From a virus, in IMG/VR virus record IMGVR_UViG_3300013010_000001, positions 1-47,316 of that record: a stretch of 47,316 bases of DNA. One strand, 5' to 3'. The position numbers and the translations under genes are program-made. The notes under the pieces were generated by a model. That model saw nothing but the letters and a program-made list of their open reading frames with translations, ran no database searches and had not been told where the DNA came from. Below are positions 1-6,434 of the stretch, piece after piece. How positions within the stretch are numbered: the stretch's first letter is position 1; the number at the start of each line of letters is the position of its first letter.

Positions 1-123
1 AGGCATCAGGACAATGCTTATGCACCTGTCGGCATTGAAAAGCACGACCAGACAATCCCACCGTGATCGCCACGCAAAGTTGTTCAGTATTCAAGAGGTG
101 GCTAACTGGTATGCGATTGTACC
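1..123. repeat. terminal direct repeat (circular contig overlap), left copy
   Basis: Bases 1-123 are identical to 47194-47316. The repeat lies inside one continuous reading frame (the MuF-like gene), so it is most simply the overlap left by assembling a circular or circularly permuted genome. A true short packaging repeat inside a head gene is less likely. Unique length is about 47193 bases. Confidence 0.9.
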
Positions 124-232
124 GAATGCGATTTTCTGTTATTGCACGCAAATCGAAGTGATCGTTAACGAAAAAGGCGAACCCCTATCCCCCGGAATAA
201 TCGAGCGAGCCAAGCGCAAACTTGACAAATAG
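1..232 (+). CDS. MuF/SPP1 gp7-like minor head protein, C-terminal part
   Basis: This is the 3' part of the gene that starts at 46523; the contig is circular, and the two pieces join in frame through the 123-base terminal repeat to give about 300 residues. The segment holds the C-terminal end of the PF04233-type domain: HLSALKSTTRQSHRDRHAKL resembles the family's conserved stretch in which an Arg-rich turn is followed by SHR. The stop at 230-232 lies just before a strong hairpin terminator. Family role: minor head protein that binds the portal and enters the capsid with the DNA. Taken alone, an ATG-started 72-residue frame at 14 is an artefact of where the circle was cut. Confidence 0.85.
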   Translation, partial: GIRTMLMHLSALKSTTRQSHRDRHAKLFSIQEVANWYAIVPNAIFCYCTQIEVIVNEKGEPLSPGIIERAKRKLDK

Positions 233-237
233 AAAAA

Positions 238-285
238 TACCAAACTCCAACTGTCCACGGTTTATGGATCGTGGACAGTTTGGTA
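238..285. terminator. bidirectional terminator between convergent operons
   Basis: ACTGTCCACG pairs with CGTGGACAGT around a 10-base loop. The stem extends outward, past a 4-base bulge, with TACCAAA/TTTGGTA. On the - strand it runs into TTTTTCTATTT; on the + strand a GTTTTTGG run lies a few bases downstream. It separates the rightward MuF gene (stop 232) from the leftward terminase operon. Confidence 0.75.
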
Positions 286-319
286 ATGGTGTTTTTGGTT
301 TTGTCAAGTCCTTGGGGTT

Positions 320-493
320 TTACTGCCAGATATGGATGATTAGGCCGATGGGGATTGCGAATATTCCTATAAGCACGAAAGCTCCAAAGAATCTAGCTGC
401 TGGCATGTTTCTTGGTTCCGCATAGCAGAAAGTCCCAAGAAACATTCCGAACACGAACAGCACAAAACCAGTTAGCGCAACACTGAATCCCAT
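320..493 (-). CDS. small two-TM membrane protein
   Basis: A 57-residue frame whose ATG overlaps the TGA of the upstream gene by one base (TGATG), as in translational coupling. The product is almost all hydrophobic, with two predicted membrane segments (about residues 4-24 and 33-55) separated by a short polar turn, AEPRNMPAAR. It is the last gene of the leftward terminase operon before the terminator. Two short TM segments would fit a holin, antiholin or superinfection-type protein, but nothing identifies it, and a better holin candidate lies at 3513-3833. Confidence 0.6.
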   Translation of the reverse strand: MGFSVALTGFVLFVFGMFLGTFCYAEPRNMPAARFFGAFVLIGIFAIPIGLIIHIWQ

Positions 494-996
494 CACACCA
501 CCTCCCGCTTAAACCCAGCATCAACCAACCGAGCAGCAGTCACGCGGCAATCTACGCCTGCGATGTCCATTAGTTCGCGGATGGCGGTTTCTCTTAGTTG
601 TGCTGGACTTGGAATTGCTCGGAAGAATGAAGGCTCAGCACATCCTCCCCAGCATCCATTGCCGTATGTGAATAGAGCGGTATTGCTACCGTTGTAGTTC
701 GGCTTTACTGCGAACACTTCGATTTGCTGCCACTCGTGGACGCGCTTATGTTCACACACTGTCCCAGTCGGCGGCAACCCATCTTCCGGGCCTGACCAGG
801 GTTTAGGCTTTAAATTTCGTGGCCTCTCATCAGCTACTCGATAGCCATCCGGATGAAACCATAATCCGTCAGGACTAATCCTGTGTTCACCATCAATAAA
901 ATATGACCAGTACACGCCGCCAACCCCTGGATTATGCAGCTTTACTAACGCATGAGTTGCCCACTCCGGCGCCAAACTCCAATCAACCTTACTCAT
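493..996 (-). CDS. hypothetical phage protein, 167 aa
   Basis: Not recognised by function. It opens with a WSLAPEWATHALVK-like stretch, a theme also seen as WSEAPEWAEWIG in the DUF6378 protein at 8358-8894, which suggests a shared small phage module. Trp/Gly/Pro-rich centre with several Cys (CEHKRVHEW, GCWGGCAEP). The C-terminal third (AIRELMDIAGVDCRVTAARL) looks helical. Its start overlaps the stop of the next upstream gene by 4 bases, so it is in the same operon as TerL. Confidence 0.65.
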   Translation of the reverse strand: MSKVDWSLAPEWATHALVKLHNPGVGGVYWSYFIDGEHRISPDGLWFHPDGYRVADERPRNLKPKPWSGPEDGLPPTGTVCEHKRVHEWQQIEVFAVKPNYNGSNTALFTYGNGCWGGCAEPSFFRAIPSPAQLRETAIRELMDIAGVDCRVTAARLVDAGFKREVV

Positions 997-1286
997 AACT
1001 TAACCCCGTCCGCGTCGAATGCTGGGTGATATTGTTTTACTTCTGTGAGCATCTGCTCAAGTCGCTCGATTGATTCCTTGGCTGTCCAGATATCGTGACG
1101 GCCAGATAGGTGCGCCCACTCTGCTGACTTATTGACCTGACTTACACCTTTCATAACGCGAATCTCAAACGCGTGAATGTGCGCGATGTAACTGGCAGCG
1201 ATTGTATACAACCCACCGGCCAGAGTCACATCAACCGCAAGATTCATGATCTCGCCCATCAATTTCCGTTCTTTTTCAGTAGCCAT
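993..1286 (-). CDS. hypothetical phage protein, 97 aa
   Basis: Start placed at the ATG at 1286 (MATEKERKLM), not at the longer frame opening at 1310. The ATG overlaps the upstream stop (TAATG), and a strong GGAGGT lies 7 bases before it. Mainly helical with a hydrophobic centre (VDVTLAGGLYTIAASYIAHI) that may be buried or membrane-associated. No family recognised; coupled on both sides within the post-terminase operon. Confidence 0.65.
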   Translation of the reverse strand: MATEKERKLMGEIMNLAVDVTLAGGLYTIAASYIAHIHAFEIRVMKGVSQVNKSAEWAHLSGRHDIWTAKESIERLEQMLTEVKQYHPAFDADGVKL

Positions 1287-1522
1287 TACATGACCTCCAA
1301 TGTCAGCCATTCTTCTTCAAAGCCAGGGCAGCTACGAGCATTCTGTGCCGCGTGACCATCAATGATTACGTCATAGTCTGTCGATACATCACCTTCGTAA
1401 GTCCATACGCCTGCAATGTGTCCGCTAGCCCCGTGGAACTCGTCAGCTTTTCCATAACCTATCGCGTGATCGCACTGAGTCGACACAACAACCCGATCAC
1501 CAATCTTGAATTTAGCTTCCAC
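1286..1522 (-). CDS. small SH3/KOW-like hypothetical protein, GTG start
   Basis: A 78-residue protein with GTG start at 1522 preceded by CGGAGGGTGG. It opens with KFKIGDRVVV and continues as short beta stretches ending EEEWLTL, a pattern typical of small SH3-like barrels; function unknown. It is the first gene after the promoter at 1552-1580, so it may be expressed independently of TerL. Confidence 0.65.
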   Translation of the reverse strand: MEAKFKIGDRVVVSTQCDHAIGYGKADEFHGASGHIAGVWTYEGDVSTDYDVIIDGHAAQNARSCPGFEEEWLTLEVM

Positions 1523-1551
1523 TTTCCACCCTCCGTTTCAGTTGTGAGCCG

Positions 1552-1595
1552 ATTAAACGACACATTCAGCTAAGCGTCAAGTGTTCTCCGGAGAA
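1552..1595 (-). promoter_or_regulatory. leftward promoter with adjacent palindromic site
   Basis: On the - strand: TTGACG (1575-1580), 17-base spacer, TTTAAT (1552-1557). Immediately upstream of the -35 is a perfect 12-base palindrome TTCTCCGGAGAA (1584-1595). A near copy of the palindrome plus its flank occurs at 12861-12880, so it is probably a regulator site. It sits between the TerL stop and the gene starting at 1522. Confidence 0.6.
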
Positions 1596-1598
1596 TCG

Positions 1599-3005
1599 TT
1601 ACCTCCTTAAACGCGAAGGCAGGAGTATGCCGCCGCCACTCTGCTCAGTAGGTGCAAATGCCATGATCAGCGAGTCAGCCAGGTTAGGCGAAGGTATCCC
1701 GCGCTTAGCCATGTCCTTCTTGCTCTCTACCTTCGCCCTGCCGTTGTTGTCGTAGTCAACCATTGGGCGTGATAGCTCAGCCTTAAGCTGCTCAAGATGG
1801 GGGAGCATTGACGACAGACTGATAAGCTCGTCAGACGGATACTCTGCGCCCTCTCTTACGGCCTTGTAGGTCTTGCTGAAGCGGTCGCGCATCTGCCACC
1901 AGGCCTGCGCCTTGATGTTCGAGAACATGTCTTTGTTCTTCTTGCCGACCATGTAGTCAGTCTCAGGTTGCACGACTGCGCCACCAGCGTTAAATCCCGA
2001 TACCTGCATCTTCCTGGACGACTGGCGCTGATCCATGAGCCGGTTCGTTTCAGCCTTAACACCAGCACCAACGCCAATCGAGTCATAGGTAAGCTGATCG
2101 AAGCCGTTCAAGTCGGCATACGCGAACGCCTTGTTAGCGCTGAATATCACGTCACCTTTGCGCCACTCTTCAAGGTCGAAGACGACAGAGCCGTGACGCG
2201 CAGTCATTGCGTTACTGTCCGCGCCCTCGTCCGCTACGTCCATGCCCACAACCTTGATGCCTTCTGGCTTAAAGCCCAAGACGATGTGCGCGTCTACCGC
2301 TGCCTGAATCCACGACGGCTTGATGATGGCGTGTTCGCTGTCTGCCGTTGGTTCGCCTAGCCAGATGTGTGGATATGCGTCAGGGAATCGGCTCAGACAC
2401 TCCAGGCGCTCAGTCTCAAGCACTTCAGGGAAGAACGGGTTGGAGTCGTAGTTAATCTTGCGGTGAATGCTGCTCGATGGCGGATTAGCTACGAAACGAA
2501 CATAGCTCGCGTCCATGATGTTGCCAGGGTTCATGGAGATGATGAATTTAGAGCCGGCACCACGGATGGATGGGATCAGCACGGCCCAGGAGTCATCGAC
2601 AACGCCGTGCGCCTCCTCGATCCATACGCGGGTGATGCCTTCCATCGACTTGATGCTATGGATGTTTGATTGCAAGCCTTCGAACAGAAATACGGTGCCA
2701 TTCTTGCCGACGATCTGCGTCCGCTGAACATCGTAGAACCAAGACAGGCCAAGCTTGTCGATCTTGTCAGCAAGGAGCTGAAGCACGGAAGCCTTGATTG
2801 ACTTTTGGATCTGGCGCGTACAGAGAATGCGCTGAGGCTGTAGATAACCCTCAACGACTAGAAGCTCAGCGATAAAATGGGATTTACCCCCGCCGCGACC
2901 ACCCTCCATGATGTGATACCGAGCATCACGCAGCAGTTCGCGCCTTGTAGCTACATTCTCAAGGTCAACGAAAGGCAGGTAGGCCGACGAGATATCAAAC
3001 TGCAT
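1599..3005 (-). CDS. terL: terminase large subunit
   Basis: ATP-driven packaging motor and headful/site nuclease that docks on the portal. 468 residues. N-terminal ATPase: Walker A GGRGGGKS at residues 35-42, Walker B VWIEEAH at 127-133, followed by the SMNPGN coupling-type motif. C-terminal RNase H-like nuclease: GMDVADEGADSN, YDSIGVGAG and NLADSLIMAFA carry the expected acidic residues. Sequence style is that of the PBSX/Terminase_3-6 group. Its start overlaps the TerS gene by 11 bases. It is transcribed leftward, opposite to the portal gene it must cooperate with. Confidence 0.95.
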   Translation of the reverse strand: MQFDISSAYLPFVDLENVATRRELLRDARYHIMEGGRGGGKSHFIAELLVVEGYLQPQRILCTRQIQKSIKASVLQLLADKIDKLGLSWFYDVQRTQIVGKNGTVFLFEGLQSNIHSIKSMEGITRVWIEEAHGVVDDSWAVLIPSIRGAGSKFIISMNPGNIMDASYVRFVANPPSSSIHRKINYDSNPFFPEVLETERLECLSRFPDAYPHIWLGEPTADSEHAIIKPSWIQAAVDAHIVLGFKPEGIKVVGMDVADEGADSNAMTARHGSVVFDLEEWRKGDVIFSANKAFAYADLNGFDQLTYDSIGVGAGVKAETNRLMDQRQSSRKMQVSGFNAGGAVVQPETDYMVGKKNKDMFSNIKAQAWWQMRDRFSKTYKAVREGAEYPSDELISLSSMLPHLEQLKAELSRPMVDYDNNGRAKVESKKDMAKRGIPSPNLADSLIMAFAPTEQSGGGILLPSRLRR

Positions 3006-3471
3006 CTTTAGGCTTGATGATGTTGAAGGTCAGTTGCTGCGGTGACATGGTGCCATCGCCGCTAGTCAGGTCAACGCTCGACTTCTCAACAAGCCCAATA
3101 TCCCGAGCAATCAGCGTAGGATTCATCAGCCCTGCTACAGCATTCTCGAACTTGTACTGCTTCATGCGGTCTTCAATCTCGTCGCACACAAGGTCGAACT
3201 CTTCGCTGATTCGGTAGTTCTGCCAGGTATGGCGATGGATTCCGAGGTGTAGGCATAGGCCGACGATGGTGACGGCGCGAGGTTTCTTGATTTCTGCGGT
3301 AAGGATCTGGCCTTGTGCGCAGAAGTGCTTTTCTTCGTACAAAGGATTAGCGTCTGCCCATTCAAGATAAGCCAGGCACGACTCGCGCAGATCATCCGGC
3401 GTCTCAAACATCCTAGTCCGCCCTACAGCAGACTTCTTATCCCCGGTGTGAACTACTGGTTTATTAGCCAT
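2995..3471 (-). CDS. terS: terminase small subunit
   Basis: DNA-recognition subunit of the packaging terminase, 158 residues, directly upstream of and overlapping TerL. The central VGLCLHLGIHRHTWQNYR region is a helix-turn-helix of the type used by small terminases, followed by helical oligomerisation segments (FENAVAGLMNPTLIARDIGL), a layout common in phage small terminases. Its ribosome-binding site GGAGG is buried in the stem of the hairpin at 3476-3496, so its translation may depend on opening of that hairpin. Confidence 0.85.
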   Translation of the reverse strand: MANKPVVHTGDKKSAVGRTRMFETPDDLRESCLAYLEWADANPLYEEKHFCAQGQILTAEIKKPRAVTIVGLCLHLGIHRHTWQNYRISEEFDLVCDEIEDRMKQYKFENAVAGLMNPTLIARDIGLVEKSSVDLTSGDGTMSPQQLTFNIIKPKDAV

Positions 3472-3496
3472 AAAAAAGCCTCCATTACAGAGGCTT
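3472..3496 (-). terminator. hairpin that terminates the holin unit and hides the terS Shine-Dalgarno
   Basis: On the - strand AAGCCTC pairs with GAGGCTT around a 7-base loop, followed at once by TTTTTATG. It has the form of an intrinsic terminator after the holin gene. The 3' arm contains GGAGGC, the Shine-Dalgarno 7 bases before the terS ATG at 3471. The same hairpin could therefore end holin transcripts and gate terS translation. Confidence 0.65.
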
Positions 3497-3512
3497 ATAT
3501 TAGCACGTCAGG

Positions 3513-3833
3513 TCACTCAGTCCGCTTATCCAGCAGCCTAGCCATGTACTCTCGGAACTTAATCACGCCAATGAAACCAACGAATGTGCCGATGAATACG
3601 CCTGAGTTCTCGGGCAGTCCGAAGTAAGCGCTGACCATAGACAGACCTGTAGCTAGGCAGGCACACAACGCACCCTCCAGACCTACGCGCTGCCAACTGG
3701 TCTCTGATTTGTCATAGTAGACGCGGAGAACCGCAGTGATGATGGCGGCACCGAATGCCTGAAGTGGTCCTGGCATATTCGACAGCAGGTTAAACCAGCC
3801 GTTAGGGGAGTCAGGCATTTTATTTGGCTTCAT
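3513..3833 (-). CDS. holin, lambda-type family
   Basis: Inner-membrane protein expected to form lesions that release the endolysin. About 106 residues with three hydrophobic segments: LQAFGAAIITAVLRVYY, LEGALCACLATGLSMVSAYF, and GVFIGTFVGFIGVIKF; charged tail ending ARLLDKRTE. The order and the GTFVGFIG segment match lambda-S-like holins. The start is uncertain: ATGs exist at 3881, 3833 and 3818, none with a clear ribosome site; the family prefers a short N-terminus beginning near MPDSP (3818). It lies 18 kb from the endolysin, next to the terminase. Confidence 0.8.
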   Translation of the reverse strand: MKPNKMPDSPNGWFNLLSNMPGPLQAFGAAIITAVLRVYYDKSETSWQRVGLEGALCACLATGLSMVSAYFGLPENSGVFIGTFVGFIGVIKFREYMARLLDKRTE

Positions 3834-3921
3834 GAGAGTATAGGGGTTAAGGAATGTACCTAGTTTGACCGATGATAGCATTTTCGGTTCGGTAGCTTTT
3901 TGATATCACTTTTTGGCTGGC

Positions 3922-3950
3922 AATAAAAAGCCCCAGTTAAGGGGCTTGAG
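3922..3950 (-). terminator. intrinsic terminator
   Basis: AAGCCCC/GGGGCTT stem with a 6-base loop (3929-3947). On the - strand it is followed by TTTTTATTG. It ends the leftward transcript of the 3965-4422 gene pair. Confidence 0.75.
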
Positions 3951-3964
3951 GTGGGTGGGGTTGG

Positions 3965-4252
3965 TTACTTGATCCGGCTGTTGAGGGCTCTAGCTGCGTC
4001 ATCGTAGGTCTTAAGCGCCTCAAGAAGATTATCGCGGGCCTCCTCAAGCGCCTTGGCTTCTTTCCAGCGGCGGTCTACGTTACGCCAGTAGTATTTGTAA
4101 GGGGCACAGCAGAGCTTGTACACGAACGTGCAAAGGTTACCCTCAAACGCCTGGCGCACAATCTGGATGTAAACCAGCTCTACCGCGTCATCAAGCTGAT
4201 GAGAATTTCTGATATTGCTTTTAACAATACTCACATCGTTATCGCGACTCAT
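3965..4252 (-). CDS. hypothetical protein, 95 aa
   Basis: Not recognised. Mostly helical and charged, with a likely coiled-coil C-terminus (RRWKEAKALEEARDNLLEAL). The middle has two cysteines together (YKLCCAPYKYYW). ATGA overlap with the gene upstream; followed by an intrinsic terminator. Confidence 0.6.
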   Translation of the reverse strand: MSRDNDVSIVKSNIRNSHQLDDAVELVYIQIVRQAFEGNLCTFVYKLCCAPYKYYWRNVDRRWKEAKALEEARDNLLEALKTYDDAARALNSRIK

Positions 4253-4422
4253 TTTTCTTCGTCCTTATCCACTACATGAAGCTCAACAACCGGTACGCCG
4301 TGTAGCCCTTTTGCGTGGTCGTAACCACATTTCACAGCAAACTCCATATCAGGCAATTCAAGGGTAGTTTTCCTGTAAGCAACCTCGCCCTTCAGACGGT
4401 AGCGCACAATGAATTTTTTCAT
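4249..4422 (-). CDS. hypothetical protein, 57 aa
   Basis: Start chosen at the ATG at 4422 (MKKFIVRYRLKG), with GGAGC upstream; the longer frame to 4488 would run through the promoter at 4457-4485. Short beta-rich protein (KKFIVRYRLKGEVAYRKTTL, then VPVVELHVVDKDEEK). No family recognised. Confidence 0.6.
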   Translation of the reverse strand: MKKFIVRYRLKGEVAYRKTTLELPDMEFAVKCGYDHAKGLHGVPVVELHVVDKDEEK

Positions 4423-4456
4423 CTCGTCTTGCTCCGTTGTTCGTTTCGATGAGCCA

Positions 4457-4485
4457 AATCTACGCCTGCCAGGATTGCGAGTCAA
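4457..4485 (-). promoter_or_regulatory. leftward sigma70-type promoter
   Basis: On the - strand TTGACT (4480-4485), 17-base spacer, TAGATT (4457-4462), 35-40 bases before the ATG at 4422. It lies just downstream of the terminator of the candidate RNA gene, so the two transcription units are separate. Confidence 0.65.
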
Positions 4486-4503
4486 CAACTATTTTCGCGG
4501 ACG

Positions 4504-4904
4504 TAAAAAAGCCATCAACTAGGAGGGCTACAGGCTTCGGGTCTTTCAGGGTTACTCGTTTGCAGTCGCTACTATAAACCCTTGTTCGCGCACTACTGAC
4601 TGCCTAAGAGCGTTGCTGCCTGGGTTCCGCGTGTGCGGGAAGTTGGCGTTGGTTGTTTGGTGCGCCCGGATACAGATTTTACCCGTATAAGGACGGCTTT
4701 AGCTGATCGTCATCAGCCTTCTTTCTGTGGCTCTAAGGCCAAATTGGAAGCAGGCTATAAGCTCGCCGCCTACCGCATCTGCGGGCCTGGCGAAGTTGAC
4801 GTAATACTACGCTACCTCTCGCCTCGTCTTCACCTGCGTCTCACCTTACGCCGAGCACTACTGCATGCTATCTCGCCGAGGTTCCTGCATGCTGCAACAG
4901 GTGC
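4504..4904 (-). ncRNA. candidate ~400-nt structured non-coding RNA
   Basis: No plausible protein frame exists on either strand between the gene ending at 4992 and the one starting at 4422. On the - strand a perfect TATAAT (4911-4916) is followed by sequence rich in local complementarity: GAGCAC/GTGCTC enclosing the 5' 55 bases, CCGC/GCGG, GCCTT/AAGGC, a perfect CTGAT-GACG-ATCAG hairpin, GCGCAC/GTGCGC enclosing TTCC/GGAA, and GGGTT/AACCC. The end is a hairpin with a T6 run at 4505-4530. The unit is also insulated upstream by a terminator at 4928-4954. I do not recognise the family; tRNA, tmRNA and RNase P hallmarks are absent. Confidence 0.5.
4505..4530 (-). terminator. terminator of the candidate RNA gene
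   Basis: AGCC/GGCT closing stem with inner TC/GA pairs across one mismatch. On the - strand it is followed by TTTTTTACG. It defines the 3' end of the proposed RNA. Confidence 0.55.
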
Positions 4905-4910
4905 TCACGA

Positions 4911-4916
4911 ATTATA
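4911..4916 (-). promoter_or_regulatory. -10 element of the candidate RNA gene
   Basis: Consensus TATAAT on the - strand, directly after the T8 run of the upstream terminator. No good -35 is visible at 16-18 bases, so it may need an activator or phage-modified polymerase. Transcription would begin near 4904. Confidence 0.45.
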
Positions 4917-4919
4917 CAC

Positions 4920-4954
4920 AAAAAAAATGCCCATCGGACGGAACACGATGGGCA
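4920..4954 (-). terminator. strong intrinsic terminator
   Basis: Nine-base-pair stem TGCCCATCG/CGATGGGCA (4928-4936 with 4946-4954) and, on the - strand, eight consecutive T. It ends the leftward accessory operon whose last gene is 4992-5219. Confidence 0.85.
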
Positions 4955-4991
4955 AAGGCTCAACAGCGGGGAGGGGTAGCCGCTGGATCTA

Positions 4992-5219
4992 TTATGCCAT
5001 AGGTTTGTACATCGGAGCGACTTTAATTCGATTAGCCAGATCATTCTCTCGATGATTCCAGTCGCTAATGAACGACTTGAGCGTCATCCGCAGCATTGAT
5101 CCAATCTTGCCGGACTGCAAATGCTCTGAAAGGAAACGCTCATAACGAGCAAATCCGATCTCGCTCAGTGTCATCATTGCTTCAGCGTTGATTCTGTCAA
5201 GCTCGCTAATTTGTGTCAT
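4992..5219 (-). CDS. hypothetical protein, 75 aa
   Basis: Not recognised. Helical, opening MTQISELDRINAEAM and ending with basic residues (HRENDLANRIKVAPMYKPMA). Its N-terminus echoes that of the next gene (MTTINDLEQINTNDV), so the pair may be distant relatives or share a translation-start cassette. ATGA-type overlap; last gene before the 4920-4954 terminator. Confidence 0.6.
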   Translation of the reverse strand: MTQISELDRINAEAMMTLSEIGFARYERFLSEHLQSGKIGSMLRMTLKSFISDWNHRENDLANRIKVAPMYKPMA

Positions 5220-5446
5220 TTGATATCTTCCTTGTTAAGCTCAAGATATGCTGCAATTGTTGCTTCCATGGCAATATCGCTCAAAACGACTGAGCTTGCA
5301 ATGAAAACCGCTCCGTTATTTTCGTCAGGCTTGAACCAGGTGATTCGATATGAGTCCTTGATGCGCTCCATGCGTAGGTGCCGATCACCGAATGCCACGG
5401 TTACGTCGTTGGTGTTGATTTGTTCTAGGTCGTTGATTGTGGTCAT
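5216..5446 (-). CDS. hypothetical protein, 76 aa
   Basis: Unrecognised small protein with alternating beta-like stretches (VTVAFGDRHLRMERI, YRITWFKPDENNGAVFIASS) and a helical tail (EATIAAYLELNKEDIK). It overlaps the following gene by 4 bases. Confidence 0.6.
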   Translation of the reverse strand: MTTINDLEQINTNDVTVAFGDRHLRMERIKDSYRITWFKPDENNGAVFIASSVVLSDIAMEATIAAYLELNKEDIK

Positions 5447-5447
5447 G

Positions 5448-5759
5448 TCAGTCAGCCCGGTAAATATACGAAGGACGGCGAAAGAATTTCATCTCGCCAT
5501 TGATCTCGCTGCAATCCTCGACCTCTCCTGTATTGCACTCATCTGTCTTTAGCGCGTAATGGATTTGACAGCCAGCAATCAGAACGTTACCGATAGTCGC
5601 GTACCAGTTGGTGGCTCGTGCGTTTGTGCGGATACCTAGAGTCTCTTGATCTCCACTGATCGCGTTAACAGTTCCGAACACTGACCGATAAGACCTACCA
5701 TCAGGCGCATGAAACCAGTTATCGACCGTTACCAATACCTTATCGCCTACTTTAATCAC
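5448..5759 (-). CDS. hypothetical beta-rich protein, GTG start
   Basis: Start placed at GTG 5759, which overlaps the upstream TGA (GTGA) and has GGAGGG at good spacing; the longer frame to 5843 would run deep into the neighbouring gene. The 103-residue product begins VIKVGDKVLVTVDNWFHAPD, an SH3/KOW-like opening like that of the protein at 1286-1522. Function unknown. Confidence 0.6.
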   Translation of the reverse strand: MIKVGDKVLVTVDNWFHAPDGRSYRSVFGTVNAISGDQETLGIRTNARATNWYATIGNVLIAGCQIHYALKTDECNTGEVEDCSEINGEMKFFRRPSYIYRAD

Positions 5760-5950
5760 TTCTTCGCCCTCCACCAATAAACCAGATCCTGAATGTATCG
5801 ATAGGGCCAGGTTAAGGTCCAGACTGCCCATGCTGCTAGCCACTCAAGAATATGGCCGTCCTTGTGCTGCTCGTTGATCTTGTAGTGCCATACCAGCGGC
5901 CAGTACGACAGCAGGCCGAATAGCAGGTATAGGGTGATTAGGGTTGTCAT
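5756..5950 (-). CDS. small membrane protein, 64 aa
   Basis: Two hydrophobic, Trp-rich segments (TLITLYLLFGLLSYWPLVW and EWLAAWAVWTLTWPYRYI) separated by a charged linker, with a basic end (YWWRAKK). Expected to lie in the inner membrane. Overlaps both neighbours; function unknown. Confidence 0.6.
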   Translation of the reverse strand: MTTLITLYLLFGLLSYWPLVWHYKINEQHKDGHILEWLAAWAVWTLTWPYRYIQDLVYWWRAKK

Positions 5951-6198
5951 GGTTGCTTCTCCAGCGATTCAAGACGTTCGGCAGTTTCTTTTGATAGGCC
6001 AAATCCAATAAGGTCAGTTGGCTTTCGTTTGATTGGGCTCAGGAAACTAGGGATTGGCTCTGGCACATTCTTGCAGTTAAAGAACCACCAGCAATCAGCA
6101 ATCGACTGAGGCACTGCGTGGTCATAAGTAATGCCAAGGTCGCTCATTACTTTCTGAGCGTGATCCTTTACCGCCCACAAATCAAGAGACAGGTTCAC
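5947..6198 (-). CDS. hypothetical protein, 83 aa
   Basis: Unrecognised. Contains CWWFFNCKN, a close Cys pair in an aromatic context, and a C-terminal helix (SKETAERLESLEKQP). ATGA overlaps with both neighbours place it in the accessory operon. Confidence 0.55.
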   Translation of the reverse strand: MNLSLDLWAVKDHAQKVMSDLGITYDHAVPQSIADCWWFFNCKNVPEPIPSFLSPIKRKPTDLIGFGLSKETAERLESLEKQP

Positions 6199-6413
6199 TT
6201 AACCACCCCCAACGACCGACCAGCAGCCATAGATTTAAGCCAATCAAGCTCGTGCGGCTCGATTAGGGTAGTGTGCTTGAGGATCTTCTGTGTTGACGTG
6301 AGAGCCGTATGACTGCCGATTAGCTGATATTCGCCCGACTCGTAGACGATGAATTGGCCGGGGATTAGCTTTGCTGGGGCTCCTGCTGTAAATTTCGGGA
6401 CCACGTTAATCAT
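6195..6413 (-). CDS. hypothetical protein, 72 aa
   Basis: Unrecognised. Start ATG 6413 preceded by AGAGG. Beta-like middle (LIPGQFIVYESGEYQLIG) and a helical end (PHELDWLKSMAAG). It is the first gene downstream of the HNH gene at 6435-7145, so that insertion separates it from the phosphoesterase operon. Confidence 0.55.
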   Translation of the reverse strand: MINVVPKFTAGAPAKLIPGQFIVYESGEYQLIGSHTALTSTQKILKHTTLIEPHELDWLKSMAAGRSLGVVK

Positions 6414-6434
6414 ATTCGTTGCCTCTCTCGTGTT

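Noticed and set aside
222-425. 67-codon rightward frame after the MuF gene
   Set aside because: It runs through a terminator hairpin and is antisense to the coupled, membrane-type gene at 320-493.
4633-5055. 140-codon rightward open frame over the candidate RNA region
   Set aside because: GTG start without ribosome site, it crosses a strong terminator hairpin and runs antisense into the coupled gene at 4992-5219; composition is not protein-like.
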